DNA from: Macrostomum hystrix
Lineage: Eukaryota > Platyhelminthes > Macrostomidae
Assembly (NCBI GenBank): GCA_950097015.1
Contig: CATNEN010000007.1
Coordinates: 11,161,001-11,225,000 of the forward strand
Length of the DNA stretch: 64,000 bases
Direction of reading: 5' to 3'
A program made the translations under genes and the position numbers. Under the pieces are notes generated by a model. The model saw only the letters and a list, made by a program, of their open reading frames with translations, searched no databases and was not told where the DNA came from. Of this stretch, positions 1 through 19,309 are shown piece by piece (position 1 is the first letter of the stretch; every line of letters begins with the position of its first letter).

Positions 1-964
<964 letters not shown>

Positions 965-2034
965 GTGTTTTTTAAGCGATAGCCGAGTGACTGCCCGGCT
1001 CTGACTGTAAATAGAGCGCGGATTCGTGTTCCTCGCATGTCCGTGACGCTGTGTGTGTGCAACTTGATTTTACTTATTGATGTTGTTTTGCACGCTAATC
1101 ACATTCAGGGCTTGGCGTTATTGTTAACTCTATCTGGGCAAATTGTCAAGCTTTTAATAAGTTTCTTTACTGTCTCAAGTATTTGCACTGATCTGTAATA
1201 CGTTTCGCTTCTCTGCCGGCTTTATTTTTATATCCTTTTTATCTAATATTTATCGAAGGTCAGCGGCGCGAATTGCTATGCTTTCGTAAAAATTGTCGCT
1301 TTTTATTTTTTCGTGTACAAAAATGTTCTCTTACTAATAAATTGTTCGACCGGACGCGAATTCGCTCGTTAGCGATTTGCTTTTCTGCCCCCCCAACATC
1401 TCTGCGGCCCACGGCAAAATCTCCATCACTGCTCTCACCAATGATCAAATTTTTATACTGCTTTCGGGGGCAGCCAAATGGGTTGGGAATCAGCCAAAAG
1501 CTGAGAAGGACAAGGACAATCAAAGTCAATCATTATTTACTGCACTCTATTAGCTTTGGTCGACAGTAGAAAAGTTTAGACTTCTAGTTGCCCTATTAGC
1601 TGTGAGTGTGAACTGTGCGCGTTTCACATCTAACGGAAACTGAAACGATTCCGGATTACGATTTTCTCGCATTCAAACCGCGCAATCCCTAGACAGAGCC
1701 ATGCTTAAATCCTTAGATTCTCACCTGCTGGCAGGTGAAAAAAGCAGCGCCACAAGCACGTTTCAGTCTGGACGCGAACCAAGGTCAACAGAGTCCGAGG
1801 CGCCAGCAGACAGTCTACGAAACGCCCAGTTCGGGCCGGGCCGTCTATGCAGTTTTCTCAGAGATAGGCGTGCCGCAGTCGTGCGTCATTGCACCCCCTT
1901 AGGCGATCGTTAAAATCTAGAATTACCAGGCTTCCCCGTCTGCCCACGCCACGCCATGCGCACTGAGCGTCCACACTTTATAAACCACAGCTTCCTTGAC
2001 CCGCTGACGGCGAATTGCAGGCCACTCAGAACAT
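965..2034. other. spacer, no gene seen
   Basis: 3' flank of the histone gene and AT-rich sequence. No reading frame with recognisable protein motifs, no RNA gene and no tandem repeat. Confidence 0.35.
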
Positions 2035-2605
2035 TCATTGACAGCAGCTAACACTTCCGCGGGTGCTGGTGATGCACCGCTTGAGGGCTGACGTTCTGCG
2101 CCTTGCCTGGATTCCCGGTCATGCCGGGATTCCGTCAACGATGCCGCCCCCACCCCAAGACGGGGTTCTCATAAGCCTAGCATCGACAGCCTGCGCTGCA
2201 ATCCGCAGAGACCGCCGCGTCCTTGACGAACGCATCCTCGGCCCTCCGCTCAGCGGCTTGAACCAAGATGCACCAGTTAGAGTTCGTCGCCCTCGACTAG
2301 CTCCGCGCCATACTCTGCGCAGACCCTCTACCACATCGACCTGAAAGACTCCGACGCCTGCGCGGACTGCGTGCTTACCGTTGATCGTCGACCAATGGAT
2401 CCGCCACTGCCCTACTTGGGGACAGTTCGCGTGCGCCTCTTGGGGAACACGCACGCACTCAGTGACCCAAACGGCACGACTTCATCCTGCACCTCGCATA
2501 CTAGAAGATTAAGAATGATGTGTCGCAGACAAGGACCTGGCGCGGATGATGTGGCCTGCAGCTGGAGTCGCCGACGACGCAGCAGTTCAATTCAGTTCGT
2601 AGCAG
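2035..2605 (+). pseudogene. decayed LINE 3' end (RNase H and tail)
   Basis: Fragments in shifting frames resemble the end of a LINE polyprotein. Near 2107-2140 the plus strand reads WIPGHAGIP, the conserved RNase H box, followed after a frame slip by NDAA. Near 2320-2400 a 'LYHIDLKDSDACADC' stretch resembles the usual post-RNase H zinc motif. The last about 70 bases (2535-2605) are repeated, well conserved, near 52925-52990, so both are probably 3' ends of related elements. No intact frame remains. Confidence 0.5.
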
Positions 2606-3019
2606 GCCGGCTTGCGCCGTATTGACTTGTATCGTTCGGTTGGATCCCCCAGCGTCCTGGTCTCAGCAGGATGGTCCCGACCACCGCCTGGCCAAACTGA
2701 GAAAGCTGAGGTAGACGAGCTGCTGGAAGCTCCGCTGCCTGCCCCCGCAGATATTGCGGCCTCGATGTCGCCCGGCCCGCAGACCACGACTGCCTTCCTA
2801 GAGGGCGCACTTGTATTTTAACTATCGATCAAAGAAGCAGCAGGCATAGAATTCATTCCAGCATTCGAGTACGGAGGCACACTCGTAGCGACTTTAAGCA
2901 TTGAGCAATCATGGATAAATCGGAGCCAAAGAAATAGCAGGAGTGCTGGCTATAAGTCTCCTTTTTACACAACTTGGTAGAATGTCCCAATCAAGTTTTA
3001 GTCGAACACTCATCATCTC

Positions 3020-3548
3020 ACAGGTTCTATGCTTCTCAATGTCACTGCAGGTTCTGGACTTCATAAGCTCACAGGTTCAGAGGGCTTCACAAGCTCACAG
3101 GTTCAGGGCTTCACAAGCTCACAGGTTCAGATGGCTTCACAAGCTCACAGGTTCAGATGGCTTCACAAGCTCACAGGTTCAGATGGCTTCACAAGCTCAC
3201 AGGTTCAGATGGCTTTACAAGCTCACAGGTTCAGATGGCTTCACAAGCTCACAGGTTCAGGGCTTCACAAGCTCACAGGTTCAGATGGCTTCACAAGCTC
3301 ACAGGTTCAGATGGCTTCACAAGCTCACAGGTTCAGATGGCTTCACAAGCTCACAGGTTCAGATGGCTTTACAAGCTCACAGGTTCAGATGGCTTCACAA
3401 GCTCACAGGTTCAGGGCTTCACAAGCTCACAGGTTCAGGGCTTCACAAGCTCACAGGTTCAGGGCTTCACAAGCTCACAGGTTCAGGGCTTCACAAGCTC
3501 ACAGGTTCAGGGCTTCACAAGCTCACAGGTTCAGGGCTTCACAAGCTC
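3020..3548 (+). repeat. 24/26-bp minisatellite
   Basis: About 20 copies of a 24-bp unit (GGCTTCACAAGCTCACAGGT plus TCAG), some with two extra bases (AT) making 26 bp. The 24-bp form keeps frame and the 26-bp form shifts it, which opens three overlapping reading frames. The frames are periodic repeats of HKLTGS, QAHRFR and SSQVQ and are not regarded as genes. The left edge is diverged and the right block (3400-3540) is nearly homogeneous. Confidence 0.9.
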
Positions 3549-4126
3549 TCATATTTTGTGTGTCGCAAGCCCATGCATTTCAGCAGTTCTAAATCTGACT
3601 CTTTCCTTGCTTGTTGTGATAAGCGAACATGTTTTCACCTTCTGACAAGCAAAAATCCTGTATTTCACACTTGGCCGATGCCCAAAGCTAGTAAACTGCT
3701 AAAAGTGCAGCATATAGAACTTCATTATGCGTTGAGGGCGCCCACTTGGGCCATAGACTTCCAGGCCTATTCGAAAATACAAGCCGCTGTGGCATAGTCT
3801 AGGTGCTAAATGTGTAAACAGGCCGAGACACTTTCTTGAGATTTAGCCAAGCTGCTCTTGCCGAAAGCAACTTGTGAGAAGCCTTCACCGACACGCTCCC
3901 CTAAGAATCGCTGCTAATAATGTAAGTTATTATTTGGTGCTTTTAGCTTTTCTACTCAGTTTTAGTCCATGCAGTCGCAGGTTCATATCCCGGCTCTGTG
4001 ATTAGCCTACATGAACTCAATGATAATTGTAGCAAAGTGTGAGGCTTTTGCTTAAGCGAAATTACACGACATTCGCTGCTACACGACTGTCTATTCCACC
4101 CCCATCCCGCAGATTCGCTATCAGCA

Positions 4127-4297
4127 ATGGCTTCCGCTCGCAAGGCCAGTCGCAAGGGCAAGTCCAAGGCCAGGAGAGCTCCCAGGAAGGGCTCCAAAGG
4201 CAAGAAGTCTAGCAAGGCCGCTGGCAAACGCATGAAGCGCTCCGTCAAGAAGGCCGGGGCTGACAAAGGAGCTCAGGCTGCTGATGGCTGCAACTGA
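4127..4297 (+). CDS. small lysine/arginine-rich chromatin-type protein
   Basis: A 56-codon frame starting ATG, too short for ordinary ORF calling. It encodes 14 lysines and 7 arginines (21 of 56 residues) mixed with alanine, serine and glycine, like protamine-like sperm nuclear basic proteins or an H1 tail. Typical stretches are ARKASRKGKSK (residues 4-14) and KRMKRSVKKAG (34-44). The last ten residues lose the basic character (AQAADGCN). A polypyrimidine tract plus CGCAG ends 14 bases before the ATG, and another AG lies two bases before it, as for other genes here. Codon use is GC-rich like the histone gene 3.2 kb upstream. I infer DNA or chromatin binding; the exact family is not identifiable from sequence. 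Confidence 0.7.
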   Translation: MASARKASRKGKSKARRAPRKGSKGKKSSKAAGKRMKRSVKKAGADKGAQAADGCN

Positions 4298-5297
4298 CGG
4301 ATTTCTGTCGCCAAGTCGATCAGCAATGATGATTATTGAGCGAACGCAGCTTCATTAACTTCCCAGCTTTCATAGTTTCCTTTTGCGCACATTGATTCCC
4401 TTACATGTAAGGGTTAGCAGTCACGTTTACAGTGTCTAACTACTTTAGAGCCCTAAATCATAGATTCTAGCAGACCTACCTTTAAGATGTAAAATTTCAG
4501 AAAAACTGAAAACAACTATCCAACATCTATCGGCTTTTATGTTTTCCTCCTGCTCTAAACACTAGCCTTCTGGGAAATATACATTTGCTTACTATTTTGA
4601 ATAATGCCGTGTGTCCAACATATGAAGCGTTGCTTGTTTATTTACTTGCAATTAGCCTATGCACGTACGGATGCATTTTGCATAAAGACAACAGACTGCA
4701 GGCGACAGTCCATTTCAAGTTGGGTTCTGCCGCATACACCATATGCAGCAGTAAGGAGATATTCTATTATCACACTAAAATTAGCAAACCCATTATATAT
4801 GGACAAAATGACAAAATGTAAAGTCAAGGACCGCTAGAAGACCACTAGAAGGACCACTTCTTTACTAGAAGAAGAAGGATGGGACACTTCGTTTCTTGGA
4901 AAATTAATTAAAGGCAGATTTTCACAGAAAACTGCACTAGCGAGATAGGAACTTTCCACGTTTTTTATCACATTGAAATGCTAATAACTTTTATTGGAAG
5001 CAGATCGCATTCTGTTCTTTTAACAAGTCTTGCAAAACATTTTGCTATATCGAATTTTAGAAAGCTTCATTCATGAATATTTGATCTTAAGTTTATTTTC
5101 GTTCAATTATTTCTCGTGAAGCTCAATCGCAACCCAACACACAAAATTAGCCTAGCTTAGTTTACTCTACTGTTTTTTAATGAAAATTTTCTGCATAATT
5201 CTCGTGTTACTCTAATTTAGTCTTGATTAGATAGTGACTGTAAAATATTGAGTTAGTCACTAGATACGCTAATTGTAGCTTTTGACTGGCTATTGTG

Positions 5298-7529
5298 CAG
5301 TGCTGGGCACTTCCGGTACTCCGTTACTTTGGAAAGTAACGGTGTTTACTTTTTCTTAAAGCGGTACTTTTTTAGTTACTTTTTCAACTGGGTAACGGAG
5401 TAACGGTAACGGAGGCTTTTTTCTGTAGTCCGGTCCTCCGGTCCTCCGTTACAAGCCAATAGCCATTAGAAACTGCTACAACACTGCTCTCCCAGCTAGT
5501 GCTGCAGTTGAGCATGCATTCTCTGCAGCCAAGGATGTCCTACGCGCTAAACGTGCGTCCCTGAGCGATAGCACGCTCACAAGGCTTCTGCTGCTGCGAG
5601 GGAATATATTAATTCAAGTTGAAATTATTTTTTTAAATAAAGTATTTTCACTGCAAATTTATAAAAATGGTTACAAATTTACAATAAATTATAGTTTTTA
5701 CTTTTTAAACACAACTTTAACTTCCTTATTTACAATCCCAGCTCCCTTCCATTCCACTCTTGCCCGTTGTCAGTTGACCGTTGTTGTTCATTGTCACGTC
5801 ACTTCTCTTCCTCTACATCCTGTAGAGAGTTGTAAAATATGCTTTTGCTTAACGCGCTACTTAAAGTAATGTCACAAGGAAACCTCAGCCATAACGTTTA
5901 ATCTATTTTGAGTCATGAGTCATGAATGGAATGAAATGAGTCATGCGCTATTTTTAGAAACAAGTCATGTGACATGAAACCGGAGAACCGGTTCTCGACA
6001 GCTGGATTTGCTTGAATTCCAAATATGGTAAAACAAACAATTATGACTCATCGGTTTCCGCATCTGTATTTACACAATATTCCAAATATGGTAAAACTCA
6101 CAATCATGACTCACTAAACAAATATGTGTGACCTAAGTAAACACCCGGTAGTAGAACTGGTTTTTCCCCCAAAATTTTACTATAAATACAAGCGAAAATC
6201 CGAGCTGAAAATTCAGACTCGGAGCGGTCCACCGGACTTCAAAACATCCTACGAAGAAGAGGACTCATCTCTGAGGGAAAGACAAGTGGTAAGCGCTTTA
6301 CTAGACAGAGTTATTTATTGCTAGCAATCGTTGTTGAATTAAACTAAGTTTACGAGAGCCACAAATCGTCGATACATTTGAGAAAGGCCTCCTTGTTTCC
6401 TAGAATACATTCCTAGAGGATTATTGATTTGATTTGAGATCTTTCGGAGGTAACGAAGAAGACGCCCTTCAGGAGGACCTATTAGAGATATACAAGAGAG
6501 ATTTCAATTGTTTACTAGGGCGCACGTTTCTACGAGCCGTATTGTGAATTCCGAGCTCGAGGAAACCGACACGTAATCTGATTCGCTCTCGTCAATTATT
6601 GGCCAACAGATAAACTCAAGCAGCTACCAAGAAGACAAAGAAGACAAGAAGACTACAAAGACTCAAGAAACAACAGAACCTATACTTCACGGTCGATCAG
6701 TACAAGGAGAAGAAGAACCGCCGGCTGTCGAAGACCAAAGACTACGAACTATTCACTACCAAGGAACAAGAAGCAATTGCAGTAAGTGTCACGTGACTGT
6801 TATAAATTCCTAGGCAATTGTTCCCCATTGTCTGGAAGTGGGAGTTTCGTGTGTGTGATCAACACGCAAAACTCTTCACATCCCTCTTTAACTCTTTTCA
6901 GTTGTCCCTTTTCTAGTTTTCTCTGTCCTTCTATCCCTTCTCTCTCTCCATCCCTCTCCTTTCTCCATTCATCTCATTCATTCCTCTCACGCCAGAAATT
7001 TGAAAACGGAAAAGTTCCCAAAAGTTGTAAACCTGTTTGTTTATGTTTTTGCGTGTTTACTGTTTATGCGTCAGCGGTCACACTGGCTATATCAATTTAT
7101 CATATCGTAATGCATATTCTATTATTCGATTAATTCATATTCACGTATTGTATTTAAATTTATAATAAAATAGTTAAAATAAAAAATGATATTTTAATTT
7201 TAATTTTATTAATTTTATAATATTTCAACCAACCTGTCCTGTCTACAGCTAGGCTGCAACTTTCACACCTAGCTTTTAGAAAATATTCGCCTTTTGGTCC
7301 TGGACTTAAAAATTGTTTAAATAAATTTTTTAAAACTATTTTTAAATCTGAAAATCTGAAAAATGACATTAGTAACGAAGTAACGGACTAAGTAACGGAA
7401 GTTACTGCAAGAAAATCGAAAAGTACAGGATACAAGTAAGGAATGAAAAATCTTTTTTGGAGAAGTTGGTAACGGAAGTTACCATGCAGTAACTTCCGTT
7501 ACTTTTTAAAAGTAACTTGCCCAGCACTG
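5298..7529. mobile_element. hAT-superfamily element, non-autonomous
   Basis: The ends are inverted: CAGTGCTGGGCA at 5298 and its complement TGCCCAGCACTG ending at 7529. Both are followed inward by repeated GTAACGG/CCGTTAC motifs. An 8-bp direct duplication, CTATTGTG, flanks it at 5290-5297 and 7530-7537, the target-site length of hAT transposons. Inside, only the C-terminal transposase piece is recognisable, next to the left end. The remaining 1.9 kb holds a purine-rich stretch (6590-6780) ending in a donor-like GTAAGT and an AT-rich part. Most of the transposase is missing, so it cannot move by itself. Confidence 0.88.
5480..5620 (+). pseudogene. hAT transposase C-terminal dimerisation fragment
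   Basis: The plus-strand frame beginning at 5480 reads NTALPASAAVEHAFSAAKD and continues with LRAKRASLSDSTLTRLLL. This is the conserved hAT dimerisation block (LPxSxAxVExxFS...AKRxxL). The upstream catalytic domain and BED finger are absent, because the inverted end lies only about 180 bp to the left. It is a remnant of an internally deleted element and not an expressed gene. Confidence 0.8.
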
Positions 7530-7812
7530 CTATTGTGCTTCATGATAAATAAACAAAAATAAAATGATTATCAATTATTCATAATTGCAGCTTTCTAAAA
7601 CTCGTTAAAGCAACATGTTTTGCAAGATATATAATAATAATACTTGCGTTAACGCACATTTTTTCTGCTGCCAATAAAAATTATTAACAATTTTGTGAAA
7701 AAGTGAAATGTTCGGACCTTTTGGCTAGTACTTGTTTTTTTTCGTAAAAATCTGCCTTTAATAAATTTTCCAAGAAATGAAGTGTGACGTCCTTTTTTCT
7801 AGTGGGCCTTAT

Positions 7813-14512
<6,700 letters not shown>

Positions 14513-14999
14513 GGGGGGAGGTGGGGTCGCGGAGCCCCGCCAGTCAGCCAATCAGGGTAAAGCGTCAGTGCATGTTCAACTATCGTGTGCCGTAGTCCCG
14601 GTCCCAGCATGCCCGCTGCGAATACTTGCGGAGCGCTTGCTTGATGGTGTGACTCCATCTTCAGGTTGAAATTTGCAGTGGCTCCTCAGCCACAAACCGG
14701 AAGGTTTTAATTCTTGTGATATTCAGTCAAGTGATTAGCGTCTGTCAGCACTATCTGTATTGCGCACTCATTTGAACGCATCAGAAGGCAGTTGCACGCT
14801 AAAGCCACGCCTAGACTAGCAGTGCGCACTGGATGCCCGGCATGCGCATGAGAAGACCACAGTTTGATATGGCTGTTAGCATTCTGCAGTGAACTGGGCT
14901 TGCTTTCCAGGCTAAAATTTTCTGCTGTGCTAGACTCGGCATCTTAGGCTCTTTATATCGGAGCTTAGCATTTAGTGGCTTGGTGAGGTCATGCCATTG

Positions 15000-15220
15000 G
15001 AGCTGAGGGACGGGGCTGCGAGCTGAGGGATAGAGCTGGGAGCTGAGGGATAGAGCTGGGAGCTGAGGCATAGAGCTGGGAGCTGAGGGATATAGGAGTG
15101 GGAGCTGAGGGATAGGGCTGGAAGCCGAGGGATGGGAGTGGGAGCTAAGGGGTGGGTGCTGAGCGATGGGACTTGGAGCTGAGGAATAAGGCTGGGAGCT
15201 GAGGGATGGGACTGGGAGCT
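15000..15220 (+). repeat. about 20-bp minisatellite between the alternative coronin last exons
   Basis: About eleven imperfect copies of TGAGGGATAGAGCTGGGAGC, less homogeneous than the arrays in introns 2 and 3. Confidence 0.85.
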
Positions 15221-15334
15221 GACCTGATATGATTGTGCAATGAGTTAAAGGTAAAAGTATGAAAATATTGCCGATGTAAGCACGCTATATCTGCGACAGC
15301 AGATTCGGAGGCTCCACCATTTGACATTCTCCAG

Positions 15335-15532
15335 GTACCCGCCAACAATCACGTGACCACCAGCAGCTCCGAGTCCGCCCCGGCCGACTCCGCCGAGCCG
15401 TCGCCGCTGGAGTCTCGCGTGTCGGAGCTGGAGGCCACGGTGCAGAACCTCACCAGCTTGGTGGAGTCGATGCGCGACTCCATGGCCCAGCTCACCGGCG
15501 AGTGCGAGCAGCTGCGCGCCAAGCTCAACTGA
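15335..15532 (+). CDS. coro: alternative last exon of coronin (second coiled coil)
   Basis: After the acceptor CTCCAG, the frame enters at phase 0, exactly as exon 14315-14512 does, and reads 65 codons to TGA. It has exactly the same 198-nt length as that exon. The sequence starts with a Ser/Pro/Ala-rich linker (VPANNHVTTSSSESA), followed by a heptad coiled coil (LESRVSELEATVQNLTSLVE and SMRDSMAQLTGECEQLRAKL). Splicing from the donor at 12754 to either exon would make two coronins with the same WD40 body and different C-terminal coiled coils, the part that sets oligomerisation in this family. Alternative use is inferred from phase, size and coiled-coil content; there is no transcript evidence here. 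It could also be a decayed duplicate, but the frame is clean. Confidence 0.78.
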   Translation, partial: VPANNHVTTSSSESAPADSAEPSPLESRVSELEATVQNLTSLVESMRDSMAQLTGECEQLRAKLN

Positions 15533-16639
15533 GCGCCTGGGTTGACGGGCACTGACTGGCTGGCTGGGGTGGGGCTGCTCCCAAATTCTGCATGCATGCT
15601 CTTTCGTATTCTGTCACTTGTTTGTTTTCTTGTAGAATCTGGTTGATGCTCGTTGGGGGGAGGTGTCTGGTCTGACCGCCTTGCTCAACACTTCCCATCT
15701 GCATATCTGGTTGGGTCACCTGACCTCCCCTGGCTCAGCACTTCCCATCTGCATATCCGGGTGGGTCAGATTAATCGTATTGGATTTCCTATGGTTTAAG
15801 CAATTTTCCCAGAACTTTCCAGAATTCTTAATAGAAATTAATGTTTTGTCTCGCAATAGTTAAAGTGCAATCCAATAGTCCTGTTCGTTCATTCTGCTTG
15901 TTTCAGTTGCTTGCCTTTTTCTGCCGAAAGAATGACAGGCGCTTGTATGAAATCTGGTGTACACAGATCCTCAATCCGCTCTCTCGAATTGTTATAATTT
16001 AGTTCTAGTAAATCGACGTTTCTTATCGATCAACGAATTGTAACTGATTAATTATTTCTGTTTTCTGCCTGTTTTTTTACTACCCTACTGTCAGTAGTCT
16101 GATATGATTGCTGCGTCACAAATTTGTGTGCAGCCGAAAATGTTACATTTAACAGTATTTCTGCCTAACTGTTTGATTTGCTTGGCTGGGGAACTCTCAC
16201 TGCCCCTAACTCGCTTGCCGAATATTGTGGCTATCGATTTTCTTTTCATTTTTTACCTGCTGCGATTTTAAGCTTCGGCTAGGCAGTGCAGATGGACGAG
16301 CCTGTCCTGAAACTGATTGGTTTGCGGACATTAGCTCAGCCTGCGGCGGGATGGCTCTCAAGTTTAATTCAACTGTGCCCTGTTCTTCCTACTGCAAGTA
16401 GTGCATGCAGACTGTTGCGGTGCAATTAATTTTTTTAATTAACGCTTTTTATTAATTTATTAACTGGCTTCCATTTCTTTCCATTGTAGTTGGTTCAGTT
16501 AATGGGCAATTTCTAGCTCCATGTCTTCCCCGCTCTTCCGATACTTCAGCCACTGTCCATGCCATCTGATCGATTTTGCATCCGATTGTTGCTACATTCA
16601 GTTTCGACTTGCTACTGCTGCATCGGGCACTTCTCATCA
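15533..16639. other. coronin 3' flank, no further gene seen
   Basis: Contains a short local duplication near 15690-15770 (CACTTCCCATCTGCATATC twice). No other structure or coding motif was recognised. Confidence 0.35.
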
Positions 16640-17165
16640 GTTTGGTTATTTGTGATTGGGACTTTCTGATTGGCTATTGCTGATTGGGTGCTTCTGATTA
16701 GCTATTGCTGATTGGGTGCTTCTGATTGGCTATTGCTGATTGGGTGCTTCTGATTGGCTATTGCTGATTGGGTGCTTCTGATTAGCTATTGCTGATTGGG
16801 TGCTTCTGATTGGCTATTGCTGATTGGGTGCATCTGATTGTATATTGCTGATTGGGTGCTTCTGATTGGCTATTGCTGATTGGGTGCTTCTGATTGTATA
16901 TTGCTGATTGGGTGCTTCTGATTGGCTATTGCTGATTGGCTATTGCTGATTGGGTGCATCTGATTGTATATTGCTGATTGGGTGCTTCTGATTGGCTATT
17001 GCTGATTGGCTATTGCTGATTGGGTGCATCTGATTGTATATTGCTGATTGGGTGCTTCTGATTGGCTATTGCTGATTGGCTATTGCTGATTGGCTATTGC
17101 TGATTGGGTGCATCTGATTGTATATTGCTGATTGGGTGCTTCTGATTGGCTATTGCTGATTGGCT
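16640..17165 (+). repeat. 14/28-bp minisatellite
   Basis: Alternation of two related 14-bp modules, TGATTGGGTGCTTC and TGATTGGCTATTGC, mostly as 28-bp pairs, with TGATTGTATATTGC variants. Confidence 0.9.
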
Positions 17166-17699
17166 AGTAATGGTTAGGTAGATTGGGTAAATGGCAAATT
17201 GGGTAGTAATTTGCTATTGGATTCATGCTATGCTAATCTAGGCTTGTCCTGACTGACTCACCATTTGCTTCTGCTCCTAGTTGTGTACTGGTGCCAGTGC
17301 GTTAGCATCCACCGTTGGTTCTATTTATGTTTCTGTTTCTGCGTAGTAAGTTTTTATCGAGTATTTTTCTGTTGTCTGTTTTGAGTGCGCGCAGTCCGGT
17401 AGTCGCAAACGCCACTTATTTTTGTTTTTTTATACGCTTCCTCCTGTTTAATCCCGCTGTTGAGTTTAAAGGCTTTTCTAATTAGTGCTTGCGAAATTCA
17501 GTGGGCTTCTGAGCAAATTATACTTGTTATTATTTAACTGCTGTCATGTACTCAGCACTAAACTCAATTTTTACTGACTTCACTGATTAAGCAACGACTC
17601 CCGGCTTCCGGCTCTTCACTGTCATTTTTCTGCGAGTTGTCCTTTGTGAAAACTGTCCGCCTGTTAAGCCCTTTTGCTGTCATCTTTTCCATCTTGCCA
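17166..17699. other. spacer, nothing recognised
   Basis: Unique AT-rich sequence between two satellites. No coding motif. Confidence 0.3.
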
Positions 17700-19045
17700 C
17701 CCCTTCTACCTTGTCACGCTCTTCTACCTTGTCAGCCCCTTCTACCTTGTCACCCCCTTCTACCTTGTCAGCCCCTTCTACCTTGTCACCCCCTTCTACC
17801 TTGTCAGCCTCTTCTACCTTGTCAGCCCCTTCTACCTTGTCACCCCCTTCTACCTTGTCAGCCCCTTCTACCTTGTCAGCCCCTTCTACCTTGTCACCCT
17901 CTTCTACCTTGTCACCCCCTTCTACCTTGTCAGCCTCTTCTACCTTGTCAGCCCCTTCTACCTTGTCACCCCCTTCTACCTTGTCAGCCCCTTCTACCTT
18001 GTCAGCCCCTTCTACCTTGTCACCCCCTTCTACCTTGTCACCCCCTTCTACCTTGTCGGCCCCTTCTACCTTGTCACCCCCTTCTACCTTGTCAGCCCCT
18101 TCTACCTTGTCACCCCCTTCTACCTTGTCAGCCCCTTCTACCTTGTCACCCTCTTCTACCTTGTCAGCCCCTTCTACCTTGTCACCCCCTTCTACCTTGT
18201 CAGCCTCTTCTACCTTGTCAGCCCCTTCTACCTTGTCACCCCCTTCTACCTTGTCAGCCCCTTCTACCTTGTCAGCCCCTTCTACCTTGTCACCCTCTTC
18301 TACCTTGTCAGCCCCTTCTACCTTGTCACCCCCTTCTACCTTGTCAGCCTCTTCTACCTTGTCAGCCCCTTCTACCTTGTCACCCCCTTCTACCTTGTCA
18401 GCCCCTTCTACCTTGTCAGCCCCTTCTACCTTGTCAGCCCCTTCTACCTTGTCACCCCCTTCTACCTTGTCAGCCCCTTCTACCTTGTCACCCCCTTCTA
18501 CCTTGTCACCCCCTTCTACCTTGTCAGCCCCTTCTACCTTGTCAGCCCCTTCTACCTTGTCACCCCCTTCTTCCTTGTCACCCCCTTCTACCTTGTCACC
18601 CCCTTCTTCCTTGTCACCCCCTTCTTCCTTGTCACCCCCTTCTACCTTGTCACCCCCTTCTTCCTTGTCACCCCCTTCTACCTTGTCACCCCCTTCTACC
18701 TTGTCACCCCCTTCTTCCTTGTCACCCCCTTCTACCTTGTCACCCCCTTCTACCTTGTCACGCTCTTCTAACTTGTCACCCCATTCTACCTTGTCACGCT
18801 CTTCTAACTTGTCACCCCATTCTACCTTGTCACCCCCTTCTTCCTTGTCACCCCCTTCTACCTTGTCACCCTCTTCTACCTTGTCACCCCCTTCTACCTT
18901 GTCACCCCCTTCTACCTTGTCACCCCCTTCTTCCTTGTCACCCCCTTCTACCTTGTCACGCTCTTCTACCTTGTCACCCCATTCTACCAATTGTCACCCC
19001 ATTCTACCAATTGTCACCCCATTCTACCAATTGTCACCCCATTCT
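17700..19045 (+). repeat. 18-bp minisatellite
   Basis: More than 70 copies of CCCCCTTCTACCTTGTCA with single-base variants (AGCCCC, CTCTTC, TTCCTT, CGCTCT), ending in four copies of the variant CCATTCTACCAATTGTCA. Because 18 is a multiple of three and the unit lacks stop codons in most frames, four overlapping long frames are open on both strands (periodic LLPCHP, FYLVTP, STLSPP and DKVEGG). I treat these as artefacts. Confidence 0.95.
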
Positions 19046-19309
19046 TTTGCTCTAGCCAACTTCAGAACCTTCCACTATACTAAAGATGAGACGATTGGTT
19101 GGTCGTTTGTGTATTACATAAAAGGCTACTCATAATTGTGTACTGGATGGGTTTCAGTGCTGAAAATTCTGTCAGTAGTTTGATGATAGCTCAAATTGTT
19201 AATTCTACGCTTGTAGTATTTGTTATGAGTGGTCAGGAGCTTATTGCGGCTCCGACTTCTGAAGGTCGCCATCTGAAGCACTCTTGATTGAAGCTCTGGT
19301 GAGACCGTC

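Larger units (their letters stand above)
4838..7812. mobile_element. foldback element with long inverted arms, split by a hAT insertion
   Basis: The left arm (about 4838-5110) and right arm (about 7540-7810) are inverted copies, about three-quarters identical by eye. Matching landmarks are CACTAGAAGGACC with CTAGTGGGCCTT, TTTCTTGGAAAATTAATTAA with its complement near 7760-7780, AAAGGCAGATTTT with AAAAATCTGCCTTT, and TCTTGCAAAACAT with ATGTTTTGCAAGA. Without the nested hAT element the original would be roughly 0.7 kb. No coding frame belongs to the arms. The outer ends are approximate. Confidence 0.7.

Noticed and set aside
3020-3797. Reading frames of 160-284 codons on the plus strand
   Set aside because: They are three phases of one 24/26-bp minisatellite, with no non-repeat domain.
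6124-6324. Possible gene of 66 codons inside the hAT element
   Set aside because: No recognisable motif, and it lies within transposon sequence. Not supportable.
17637-19135. Proline/leucine/cysteine-rich, serine-rich and DKVEGG-repeat 'proteins' on both strands
   Set aside because: All are frames of the 18-bp array. Openness follows from unit length, and no start context or domain lies outside the repeat.
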